From positions 10,348-74,347 of the forward strand of contig DJAN01000207.1 in assembly GCA_002429615.1 (NCBI GenBank): a stretch of DNA of 64,000 nt. The letters run 5' to 3'. This document shows positions 41,841-48,084 of this stretch, in pieces. The first letter of the stretch is position 1. Each line of letters starts with the position of its first letter. The DNA is from Lysobacteraceae bacterium UBA6001. Its GTDB lineage: Bacteria; Pseudomonadota; Gammaproteobacteria; Xanthomonadales; Xanthomonadaceae. The translations under genes were made by a program, and so were the position numbers. The notes below the pieces were generated by a model that ran no database searches, was not told the origin of the DNA, and saw only the letters and a program-made list of their open reading frames with translations.

Positions 41841-42739
41841 GCAGCCTCCCCTTCGGCCCGCTCGAACAGCTTCAGCATCGTCTTGGGCTGGGTCATGAAC
41901 TCGAAGTCCGGCAGCCAGTTCTCGTGCCCGCGCCCGCCGCCCAGCCTGCCGGCGTGGAAGTCGTCGGCGGCCGCGGCGGCGAAGTAGTCCGCCCAGAACT
42001 GCGGCGGGATGTGGCGCAGGCCCTGGGATTGGCAGATGTCGCGGGCGATCGAGAGGCAGCGGCGTACCTGCTGCCGGCGCTTCTCGCGGCCCACCGCAGG
42101 GTTCACCGTCGCGAGCAGGCCACCGTTGGTGCGGACCAGGGCGCAGCCGTTCCACGCGGCGATCGCCTCAGCGGTGATCTGGGCCACTCGCTGGTCGATC
42201 CTCTCCGCTGCAGCGGCAACTGCCGGGGCGTCACTCGGCGCAGCCGATGACGAATCCGAGCGAAGCGAGGATCTATCTTTCTCCTCTGTCTCTGTCTCTG
42301 TCTCTGTCGTGACAGTGCGTGACATTCCGTGACCGGCCTCATTGTCACTGGGGGTCACCTTCTCGCTTCTCTCCCTGTCGCGTTGACGCTGCGCCTGCTT
42401 GCGAGCGCCGGCCGTGGCGTCCTCAGCCTTTGGCTGTCTACGTTTCCAGCCAGACAGCGCATCACCGTCCAGCGTCTTCCCCTGCATCGCGTCGTGGATC
42501 GCGGCCACCTCCTCCTCCGCATAGCCCAGCGCCGCGGCGACGTCCTCGTGCACCCATCCGGACAGCTCGCCGCGCGGATTTGACTGTGACGCGCACTCCA
42601 GCATCGCAGCCCACACGGACAGCACGTGACCAACCGTGACATTGCGTGACAGGACGGCAGACGCACGCAAAGCGATCACCCGCCACTTCGGGTCGTTCAC
42701 GGTTCCGTGGTGCCAGCGCAGCCAATGCTCAGCGGCCAT
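41837..42739 (-). CDS. O-like replication initiator protein
   Basis: This 300-residue protein has a helical N-terminal DNA-binding part (MAAEHWLRWHHGTVNDPKWR, VIALRASAVLSRNVTVGHVL, ALGYAEEEVAAIHDAM). A charged linker with TETETETEE follows. The C-terminal part would contact the helicase (AEAIAAWNGCALVRTNGGLL, FWADYFAAAAADDFHAGRL). The order O-like, DUF4031, DnaB-like resembles lambda O/P. Two clusters of three 10-bp iterons lie inside it (42308-42333 and 42625-42650), as lambda's origin lies inside O. It is preceded by an overlapping 16-codon leader frame. Confidence 0.78.
   Translation of the reverse strand: MAAEHWLRWHHGTVNDPKWRVIALRASAVLSRNVTVGHVLSVWAAMLECASQSNPRGELSGWVHEDVAAALGYAEEEVAAIHDAMQGKTLDGDALSGWKRRQPKAEDATAGARKQAQRQRDRERSEKVTPSDNEAGHGMSRTVTTETETETEEKDRSSLRSDSSSAAPSDAPAVAAAAERIDQRVAQITAEAIAAWNGCALVRTNGGLLATVNPAVGREKRRQQVRRCLSIARDICQSQGLRHIPPQFWADYFAAAAADDFHAGRLGGGRGHENWLPDFEFMTQPKTMLKLFERAEGEAA
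42284..42307. repeat. Hexanucleotide microsatellite CTCTGT x4
   Basis: Four perfect tandem copies encode Thr-Glu repeats in the linker of the O-like protein. Units of six keep the frame, so copy-number change would only alter linker length. Confidence 0.9.
42308..42333. other. Iteron cluster 1: three CGTGAC repeats every 10 bp
   Basis: CGTGAC starts at 42308, 42318 and 42328. The 10-bp step places all copies on one face of the helix, as in initiator-binding iterons. It lies inside the O-like gene. Confidence 0.7.
42625..42650. other. Iteron cluster 2: three CGTGAC repeats every 10 bp
   Basis: CGTGAC starts at 42625, 42635 and 42645. Same hexamer, same orientation and same 10-bp step as cluster 1, 317 bp away. 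Together they mark a candidate phage origin. Confidence 0.7.
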
Positions 42740-42779
42740 CGCCTGCCCCCTGGATCTCGTTGTCGGTGTGGTGCTGCAT
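42729..42779 (-). CDS. Putative 16-aa leader peptide overlapping the O-like start
   Basis: MQHHTDNEIQGAGDGR is preceded by GGAGAAGACC, a much better Shine-Dalgarno than the O-like gene has. Its stop lies eight bases inside the O-like reading frame, so ribosomes ending here could restart at the O-like ATG. Inferred role: translational coupling. Confidence 0.45.
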   Translation of the reverse strand: MQHHTDNEIQGAGDGR

Positions 42780-42872
42780 GGTCTTCTCCTGGCTCCAGAG
42801 AGCCCGTTCCCAAGCCGGGAGCTCGGCCTGTCCCCGCAGGAGCTACCTACGGGTTAGGGAAACGGGTGAACG

Positions 42873-43049
42873 TCAGTGCAGCTGCTCTAGCGGCAGCTGC
42901 GGGGTCTGGTTGCGGCGGGCTTCAGCGCGCGCGTCCTCTTCGGCGCAGCGGCGCAGGTGTTCCCGCTCTTCGGTCTCGGTGAGCGGCTCACCGCAGCGCG
43001 CGGTCGCGATGCAGGCGTCCAGCTGCCGCAGGGTCTCAGCGCGCGTCAT
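42873..43049 (-). CDS. Small charged early protein (58 aa)
   Basis: It reads MTRAETLRQLDACIATARCG, then EPLTETEEREHLRRCAEEDA and RAEARRNQTPQLPLEQLH. It overlaps the upstream stop by four bases (ATGA). Helical and highly charged; function unknown. Too short for usual length cut-offs but well supported by coupling. Confidence 0.62.
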   Translation of the reverse strand: MTRAETLRQLDACIATARCGEPLTETEEREHLRRCAEEDARAEARRNQTPQLPLEQLH

Positions 43050-43363
43050 GTCACCTTCCCCATGGCTGCGATGGCCGCTTCTCTACGATGGATGGCGGCC
43101 CGCAGGCCCGTGGCTGCATACATGCGCTCGGTGTTGCTCAGGCGCTGATCCGACATCAGAGCGCGGGCCTTGTTGTAATCGCGGTCTGCCGCCAGCAGCT
43201 CCTGCACGGCGGCGAGCGCACGATCCATCCTCTGTGCAGCCTTCAGGGAGCCCGCCCGAATCCGCCGGCGGGAGTCGCGCAGGATGGCCAGCGCACTGGA
43301 GTCCTGTGCCAGCGCTTCGCGCGTCTGCCTGCTCTCGCGCAGGTCAACCTTGTCGCCGGTCAC
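43046..43363 (-). CDS. Early-region helical protein (105 aa, GTG start)
   Basis: From GTG 43363 (GTGA overlap with the CII-like stop) it reads MTGDKVDLRESRQTREALAQ, then RMDRALAAVQELLAADRDYN and RLSNTERMYAATGLRAAIHR. Long amphipathic helices suggest a coiled-coil protein. No family recognised. Confidence 0.68.
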   Translation of the reverse strand: MTGDKVDLRESRQTREALAQDSSALAILRDSRRRIRAGSLKAAQRMDRALAAVQELLAADRDYNKARALMSDQRLSNTERMYAATGLRAAIHRREAAIAAMGKVT

Positions 43364-43863
43364 GCCGTCACCCCGCGCTTTCCCGTTACCGCGCGCAGGC
43401 GCGCCAGCAGGTTGATCGTCGCTTCCATCTGCGCAGCGCCGGCGGCGCTGATGGCCCTCATCTCGCTCTCGGTGATGAGGCCATCGGCCAATGCTTCCCG
43501 CATCGCCTGGGCGAAGGCGCCCTGCATCGAAGCGCTCTCCAGCATCGCGCCCATGACACTGCCGGAGGCCTCGGCGCCCATGCGCTGGAGCGTGAATCCG
43601 TGCTCGGCGGCAAGGCACTGCAGCATCAGGTAGTCCGACGTGAGCCCCATGACCTCGCTCGCCTCGACCAGCGTCAGGTGATGCGTATGGGTGTTCGGGT
43701 TGACCTTGCTGCCCAGGACCGCGGGGGACATCCCCTTCGGATTGCCCTCATCGTCGAAGACGACCTTCCCTTCAGCGTCCCTGCGGATCAACCGAACTGC
43801 GAGGGCAGCAACCCCTCCCGGGTAGCTGTGGACGGTGTGGTGGGCGGCGTCAATTACGTTCAT
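43360..43863 (-). CDS. CII-like phage regulatory protein
   Basis: This 167-residue protein begins MNVIDAAHHTVHSYPGGVAA, then LAVRLIRRDAEGKV and the HTH-like GMSPAVLGSKVNPNTHTHHL followed by TLVEASEVMGLTSDYLMLQC. This matches the phage regulatory CII/CP76 family (PF06892 type). It probably activates lysogeny promoters. The C-terminal helices (MREALADGLITESEMRAISA) may tetramerise. It is in the leftward early operon after the Cro-like gene. The start is fixed by homology; the frame is open far upstream. Confidence 0.82.
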   Translation of the reverse strand: MNVIDAAHHTVHSYPGGVAALAVRLIRRDAEGKVVFDDEGNPKGMSPAVLGSKVNPNTHTHHLTLVEASEVMGLTSDYLMLQCLAAEHGFTLQRMGAEASGSVMGAMLESASMQGAFAQAMREALADGLITESEMRAISAAGAAQMEATINLLARLRAVTGKRGVTA

Positions 43864-43917
43864 GGCCTGGTTTCCTAAACGTGGTTCGGTACGAAGTCGC
43901 CCGGCAGGCTGTGCGCC

Positions 43918-44058
43918 ATGGACGAACTGCAGCGAAGGATCAAAGCGGCAAGGAAGCGAGCCCCGAACGTCGTGACGATCGTTCGGGTCGAAGGGAACGT
44001 GTTCGGGTTGCGGTGGGCGGACGGCCAGATGCACGTCCGCCTGCTGCGGAAAGGCTGA
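43918..44058 (+). CDS. Small basic protein (46 aa) divergent from the CII-like gene
   Basis: It reads MDELQRRIKAARKRAPNVVT, then IVRVEGNVFGLRWADGQMHV and RLLRKG. A basic helix followed by a small beta sheet could bind nucleic acid. It points away from the CII-like gene. The Shine-Dalgarno is weak. Confidence 0.5.
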   Translation: MDELQRRIKAARKRAPNVVTIVRVEGNVFGLRWADGQMHVRLLRKG

Positions 44059-44080
44059 GGCGGTGGCCAGGAAAGCCGCC

Positions 44081-44132
44081 GCCCTCCTTGCGGTAGGCTG
44101 CGGGCACCACACGCACAGCCCGCAAGGAGGGC
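44081..44132. promoter_or_regulatory. Long hairpin that would sequester the Shine-Dalgarno of the 44136 gene
   Basis: GCCCTCCTTGCGG (44081-44093) and CCGCAAGGAGGGC (44120-44132) are perfect 13-bp arms; GCTG and CAGC add four pairs inside after a three-base bulge. The right arm contains the AAGGAGGG ribosome site of the gene starting at 44136. Confidence 0.65.
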
Positions 44133-44135
44133 GAC

Positions 44136-44402
44136 ATGACCGAGCACTTCGAGAGAATCGTCGGCGTACGGCTGCTAGCCTCGCAGGCGATCCTGCAGAA
44201 CGTCATTCGCAGCTGGGGGGAGTCGAAAGAAGTACTGCTGGACGAACTGCAGCGGACACGCGAAGCCCTCGTGGCCACGTGCATGCAGCAGGACATGACG
44301 GACGAACAACTCGACTGGCTCAGGGCCGAATTCGACATGGTCATTCACTCGCTGCGCGCGGCAATTCAAGGCCTGCCGGACGACCGTCCTCGCCCAGTTT
44401 GA
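44136..44402 (+). CDS. Uncharacterised 88-aa helical protein with strong, hairpin-masked RBS
   Basis: The product reads MTEHFERIVGVRLLASQAIL, then QNVIRSWGESKEVLLDELQR and EQLDWLRAEFDMVIHSLRAA. All-helical, soluble, acidic. The Shine-Dalgarno AAGGAGGG is near-perfect but lies in the 3' arm of a 13-bp hairpin, so translation may be conditional. The gene is antisense to the Cro-to-CII transcript. Function unknown. Confidence 0.68.
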   Translation: MTEHFERIVGVRLLASQAILQNVIRSWGESKEVLLDELQRTREALVATCMQQDMTDEQLDWLRAEFDMVIHSLRAAIQGLPDDRPRPV

Positions 44403-44503
44403 TGCGGTACATCGCTGTTGAAGGCGAAGCGCACCGGGCTGCCAGCTCCGTGCGCGACGGCTTCAACAGCCAGTCGCGCAGCCACAGCCGCGGGTTCCAC
44501 CGG

Positions 44504-44740
44504 TCAGGCAGCATCGGCCACCCCCTGCCCCTCGGCTGGGGCGCTGCCAAACACGTCGGGACGCAGCTCATGGCGGGAGACGCCAGTCGCGGCCTCGATG
44601 GCCAGAGCCCGCCCCGCGGGCACCCTGCCCCGGATCTTCCATTCGCTGATGGAAGCCGACTTGATCCCAAGAATCTGGGCGAGCCCCTGCTGGGAGCCCG
44701 CGGCGACGATTGCTTTCTGCAACGGCGAGTTGGTGTCCAT
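44504..44740 (-). CDS. Cro-like HTH repressor
   Basis: The product begins MDTNSPLQKAIVAAGSQQGL, with the helix-turn-helix AQILGIKSASISEWKIRGRV and PAGRALAIEAATGVSRHELR, typical of Cro/YdaS-type phage proteins. The ATG three codons upstream overlaps the -10 box and cannot be on the mRNA, so the start at 44740 is chosen; it would be near-leaderless. It is divergent from the CI-like gene across the operator array and is the first gene of the leftward early operon. Confidence 0.85.
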   Translation of the reverse strand: MDTNSPLQKAIVAAGSQQGLAQILGIKSASISEWKIRGRVPAGRALAIEAATGVSRHELRPDVFGSAPAEGQGVADAA

Positions 44741-44747
44741 GAGGCGC

Positions 44748-44776
44748 ATATTAGGCTAGGCCTAATCTGTTTTCAA
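44748..44776 (-). promoter_or_regulatory. Leftward early promoter (PR-like) with operator in the spacer
   Basis: On the minus strand TTGAAA (44771-44776), a 17-bp spacer and TAATAT (44748-44753). The palindrome TTAGGCTAGGCCTAA fills the -10 end of the spacer. Confidence 0.78.
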
Positions 44777-44823
44777 CAGGGCAAACCTAACTTGCTGAAC
44801 GGCATCATTTAGGCCATGCCTAA
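44751..44823. promoter_or_regulatory. Operator array between cro-like and cI-like genes (three 6-3-6 sites)
   Basis: Sites: TTAGGC-TAG-GCCTAA at 44751-44765, a degenerate ACAGGG-CAA-ACCTAA at 44776-44790, and TTAGGC-CAT-GCCTAA at 44809-44823. The first two are centred 25 bp apart. The third covers the CI-like start codon. Two further sites with the same 25-bp spacing occur at 47251-47290. Confidence 0.8.
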
Positions 44824-45514
44824 GAGATCACCCGACAAGGACGCCCCGGAGTTCGGCAAGCGGCTGGTAGACCTGCTTGCCCGCCATGGCATACCGAGGC
44901 GAGGGGCAGGCGCGTACCTGCAGCGCCAGTACAGAGTCTCCAACGTGACCGCCAACGACTGGCTCAATGGGCAATTCCGTCCAGAGATCGACACAGCAAG
45001 ACGAATCGCTACTGACCACGGGACAACCTTCGACGAGTTGTACTTCGGTTCTCCGGCTGCGGTCGCTGCCGACGACGGGTACGCGGACGTCACCGGCTAC
45101 TCCCAGGCCGCTGGGCTCGGAACCGGCGCAGAGGCTCAGGAATATGCCGAAACGCACAGCCTGAAATTCAAGTCAAATAGCCTGCGACGGAGAGGGATTC
45201 TGGGCCGACCGCTGGCCGTCTACTACGGCCGCGGCGACAGTATGGAGCCGACCATCAAGAACGGCGATGCGATCCTCTTCGACACATCCGACACCAAGGT
45301 GGTGGACGGCGCGCTCTACCTGGTGCAGGTCCATGGCGCGGCGAACCCGGAGTATTTCGTGAAGCGAGCAACGGTGCTCGACGGCATCGTGTTCTTCGCC
45401 AGCGACAATCCTCAGGGAGACCACCACTGGCGCAAGCCGCGCCGCATGGACGCAAAGCGCGAGCCGATCACGATTGTTGGCCGGGTTCACTGGATCGGCG
45501 GCTGGGCAGATTGA
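44816..45514 (+). CDS. CI-like prophage repressor (HTH plus S24 peptidase)
   Basis: This 232-residue protein has an N-terminal DNA-binding domain (FGKRLVDLLARHGIPRRGAG, SNVTANDWLNGQFRPEIDTA) and a C-terminal LexA/UmuD-like S24 domain. The catalytic Ser142 is in GRGDSMEPTIKNGD and Lys183 in EYFVKRATV. A cleavage-like A99-G100 pair lies in the linker (YSQAAGLGTG). This implies RecA-triggered self-cleavage and SOS induction. It should bind the TTAGGC-type operators around its own start and at 47.25 kb. The start codon lies within an operator, so the transcript may be leaderless or autoregulated. Confidence 0.92.
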   Translation: MPKRSPDKDAPEFGKRLVDLLARHGIPRRGAGAYLQRQYRVSNVTANDWLNGQFRPEIDTARRIATDHGTTFDELYFGSPAAVAADDGYADVTGYSQAAGLGTGAEAQEYAETHSLKFKSNSLRRRGILGRPLAVYYGRGDSMEPTIKNGDAILFDTSDTKVVDGALYLVQVHGAANPEYFVKRATVLDGIVFFASDNPQGDHHWRKPRRMDAKREPITIVGRVHWIGGWAD

Positions 45515-45523
45515 GGACTATGC

Positions 45524-46036
45524 ATGGCACGCAGGAAGCCGCCAGATCCAGAGACCGTTCGCGAGCTGAGGGACATGCTAGCTGCGCCCAAGGCTTGGGT
45601 CGCAGCTGGCGAGATTACTTGGGTGGATGCTGGCGGCAGGCCGAAGGGATACAAGTTCAGGGCGGCGCTCTCGGTCGGTGGTCACACGCCGGACACCCTG
45701 TACGTCGACGCCTACTACAAGCAATCCAGCATCGAAGGTGTCCCGGACAAGCTTTCTCTCAGCCTGTTCTACCGGAACGAGCGGATCTTGGGTCTCGACG
45801 AGAATGGCGCCTCACACCATCGAAATGACGTAGGAGTGGGGCGCGAATACTTCCTTAAACGTGTCGATCACCCTCATTTGCATACCATCAGCGATGACGC
45901 AATATGCGGTTATGCTGAGCCACTGGAGCGAGCCGATTTCACGGCGCACTGGGATACTTTCCTAGCTCACGCCGGAATAGACAACGCTCCCGCCTTCCGA
46001 CTTCCGCCAGGTCAGCGCGAACTACTCCTACGATGA
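45524..46036 (+). CDS. Uncharacterised protein cotranscribed with the repressor (170 aa)
   Basis: It begins MARRKPPDPETVRELRDMLA, then PKAWVAAGEITWVDAGGRPK and VDAYYKQSSIEGVPDKLSLS. It ends FRLPPGQRELLLR. The HPHLHTISDDAICGYAEP stretch resembles a small uncharacterised family (DUF6978 type) that is often found beside DUF1828 genes; I am only moderately sure of the name. It lies nine bases after the repressor gene and overlaps the next by four. Expression in the lysogen is therefore likely, and a role in immunity or exclusion is possible. Confidence 0.75.
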   Translation: MARRKPPDPETVRELRDMLAAPKAWVAAGEITWVDAGGRPKGYKFRAALSVGGHTPDTLYVDAYYKQSSIEGVPDKLSLSLFYRNERILGLDENGASHHRNDVGVGREYFLKRVDHPHLHTISDDAICGYAEPLERADFTAHWDTFLAHAGIDNAPAFRLPPGQRELLLR

Positions 46037-46785
46037 ACCACGACGCGCTAGCACACGCCATCTGCGGGCAATACACCGCGATCAGCGCCGGATCGGGGTA
46101 TATAGAGTCGCCCCTGGCTTTCCCGGTCGACGGGACGCTCATCGGCGCGTATGTAATGGAAGTTGGCCCCGGCCGTTTCGTGGTCACCGACGACGGCGAC
46201 GTGGCGTTCCACGTCGCATCGGCTGGTGCTGACATCACACCGTCGCGCCTGAAGACCTACCGCTCCATTGCCGAAGAGCACGGCCTTTCGCTGAACGAAG
46301 AGGGCGTGATCAGCGCGACATGCGGGGATGCAGAGCTGACCGGAGTCCTGAGCCGATACCTGCAAGCGGCGTCAGCCATCGCCACCAAGGGACTGAAGCA
46401 TCGCCCGCGCGACGAAGAACGGTTTACCCGGATCGTGGGTGCCGCACTGGCGAACCGCTATGGCAATCGACTCCGCAAGCGGGTGGAGGTCACAGGTCTC
46501 AGCGGGCACCAGATCCGGTTTCCGTTCGCCCTGGACATCGGGCGCGAGCGACGCGCCTACATCCAACCCATCGCTGCTGACTCCGGCACCATCCAGTGGA
46601 AGTCTGTATATGAGGCCGGCGGCAAGTTCAAGGACCTGCGCGCGGCGAGACGAGACGCTCCCGTCGTTGCTGTTCTTGAGGCATCGCGGGACGTCGACCG
46701 CGCTAGCGGGTTCTTCGCTGACACGGCCGCCGTGCTGGTCTACCAAGGCGGCGCCATCGACTTGGACTTCGCCATAGCCGCCTAA
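46033..46785 (+). CDS. DUF1828/DUF1829-like protein (250 aa)
   Basis: The N-terminal half (MNHDALAHAICGQYTAISAG, GPGRFVVTDDGDVAFHVASA) resembles DUF1828. The C-terminal half (LANRYGNRLRKRVEVTGLSG, FPFALDIGRERRAYIQPIA, ADTAAVLVYQGGAIDLDFAI) resembles DUF1829. Neither has a proven function; the family is patchy and found on mobile elements. It overlaps the preceding gene by four bases, making a cI-linked pair expressed from the prophage-maintenance transcript. Candidate lysogen-protection function. Confidence 0.78.
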   Translation: MNHDALAHAICGQYTAISAGSGYIESPLAFPVDGTLIGAYVMEVGPGRFVVTDDGDVAFHVASAGADITPSRLKTYRSIAEEHGLSLNEEGVISATCGDAELTGVLSRYLQAASAIATKGLKHRPRDEERFTRIVGAALANRYGNRLRKRVEVTGLSGHQIRFPFALDIGRERRAYIQPIAADSGTIQWKSVYEAGGKFKDLRAARRDAPVVAVLEASRDVDRASGFFADTAAVLVYQGGAIDLDFAIAA

Positions 46786-46830
46786 CGCCCTGCCCCGCTT
46801 CGGCGAGGTCCTCGCTATCTGGAGACCAGG

Positions 46831-47217
46831 ATGTCCCGTTACTCCCCTGCCCCCTTTGCGCTTGCTGCCGTCGGTGCGATCGCCCCGCTGAACCTCACCG
46901 GGTGCGGGAAGATCCAAGAAATGCGGTTCGAGCACGCAGCTAAGGCCAAGATCGTGCACGACGCGATAGACCCGGAATCTGTGCAATTCAGAGATACGCA
47001 CGCTTCCCCGAGCAAGAAGTATGAAGGTACCTTTGCCCTCTGCGGTGAAGCGAATGCCAAGAACCGCATGGGTGGCTTCACTGGCTGGACTCGATTCATC
47101 GTGTCCGGTTTCGCAGACAACCACGAAGCCGGCGTCATCAGCCTGACCTTTGACGACGGCCGGGGAGCCTTCTTCGATCGCCAGTGGGCTGAAAGCTGCA
47201 GTCCCAAGAATTCCTAG
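46831..47217 (+). CDS. Putative lipoprotein (128 aa)
   Basis: The start MSRYSPAPFALAAVGAIAPL leads to a lipobox LTGC (Cys25). The mature part reads KIQEMRFEHAAKAKIVHDAI, DPESVQFRDTHASPSKKYEG and VISLTFDDGRGAFFDRQWAE. The DPESV-x-F-R pattern is seen in small envelope proteins of proteobacteria. It is the last gene before the second operator set and would be in the repressor transcript. A phage lipoprotein expressed in the lysogen may act in surface exclusion, an inference. Confidence 0.75.
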   Translation: MSRYSPAPFALAAVGAIAPLNLTGCGKIQEMRFEHAAKAKIVHDAIDPESVQFRDTHASPSKKYEGTFALCGEANAKNRMGGFTGWTRFIVSGFADNHEAGVISLTFDDGRGAFFDRQWAESCSPKNS

Positions 47218-47250
47218 CTGCGGCTTGACCGATCCCTGTTCAGAAAAATA

Positions 47251-47293
47251 TTAGGCTAGACCTATTGACGATATATTAGGCTTTCCCTAATTT
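47251..47293 (+). promoter_or_regulatory. Rightward early promoter with two repressor operators
   Basis: TTGACG (47265-47270), 17-bp spacer, TAATTT (47288-47293). Operators TTAGGC-TAG-ACCTAT (47251-47265) and TTAGGC-TTT-CCCTAA (47276-47290) are centred 25 bp apart; one abuts the -35 and one fills the spacer. This reproduces the geometry of the promoter at 44.75 kb. Confidence 0.82.
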
Positions 47294-47349
47294 ACCTCCA
47301 TTGCCACGAAGAACCCCGGACCTTCCCGGGACGTGGCCCGGAGACGGAG

Positions 47350-47745
47350 ATGTCCGCAGCACCCCGCTTCACCCAGACCCATGGCGGCGTCCTGACCGTC
47401 ATCGACGCGACCACCGGCTTGGAGTGGTCCGCCCAGCCTGTCGCCCGCGACGCCACCCACGAAGCCGCCAGCAAAGCCTGCGCTGACTGCCGCCTCGGCG
47501 GCCATACCGACTGGCGCCTGCCGACCCGGCAGGAGCTGCTGTCCATCTTCGATCTGAGCCGCCACGAGCCGGCCATCGACACCGACGCCTTCCCTGACTT
47601 CCCGTCCACGTGGTTCTGGACGAGCGACCTGTGCGCCTGGTCTTCGGCGTCCGCGTGGGGCGTCTTTTTCTACTACGGCAGCGTCGGCAGCCTCCACCGC
47701 GGCAGCGGCGGGTTCGCGTTGGCCGTGCGTCGTGCCGGTCAGTAA
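47350..47745 (+). CDS. DUF1566-type protein with C-type-lectin-like fold
   Basis: This 131-residue protein reads MSAAPRFTQTHGGVLTVIDA, TTGLEWSA, HTDWRLPTRQELLSIFDLSR and ends SASAWGVFFYYGSVGSLHRG, SGGFALAVRRAGQ. WRLPT-x-x-EL and the closing AVR are the marks of DUF1566/Lcl domains, whose fold is shared with FGE-sulfatase and lectin-like proteins. First gene of the repressor-controlled rightward operon. Role unknown. Confidence 0.85.
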   Translation: MSAAPRFTQTHGGVLTVIDATTGLEWSAQPVARDATHEAASKACADCRLGGHTDWRLPTRQELLSIFDLSRHEPAIDTDAFPDFPSTWFWTSDLCAWSSASAWGVFFYYGSVGSLHRGSGGFALAVRRAGQ

Positions 47746-47775
47746 TTGGCCCTTTTGCCTGATTCGGAGAACGTC

Positions 47776-48084
47776 ATGAACACCGAAGATCGCAATGTCT
47801 CGCCGACGCCGGGCCCCTTCTACAGTGGCCCCGGTGCGACCACCATCTGGTCCGGCAACGGCAGCATCCGCATCGCTGAGTGCAAATCGCCTCAGCTGAG
47901 CGTCGAAGGCAACGCCGCCAACGCCCACCACCTCGCGAAATGCACCGAACTGCCGGCGGTCGTCCGCCGCGCTGAAGCGGTGCTGCGTGGCCTGGGCATC
48001 CAGCCCCGCCAGATCGGCAAGCCGGCCGAGCAGCTGCTGCACGACCTCCAGCGCGCGTGCGCTGAGCTGGGAGAAGCGGCATGA
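47776..48084 (+). CDS. Uncharacterised early protein (102 aa)
   Basis: ATG 47776 follows GGAGA and is preferred over an in-frame ATG ten codons earlier. The product reads MNTEDRNVSPTPGPFYSGPG, ATTIWSGNGSIRIAECKSPQ and AEAVLRGLGIQPRQIGKPAE. The middle matches the 'phage small protein with helical C-terminus' type (HLAKCTELPAVVRRAEAVL). ATGA overlap with the next gene. Confidence 0.7.
   Translation: MNTEDRNVSPTPGPFYSGPGATTIWSGNGSIRIAECKSPQLSVEGNAANAHHLAKCTELPAVVRRAEAVLRGLGIQPRQIGKPAEQLLHDLQRACAELGEAA

Noticed and set aside
42284-42307. Phase-variable microsatellite
   Set aside because: The repeat unit is six bases, so gain or loss of units cannot shift the frame; only linker length would change.
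47350-47745. Diversity-generating retroelement
   Set aside because: The DUF1566 protein has the right fold type, but no reverse transcriptase, accessory gene or template repeat is present in the window.
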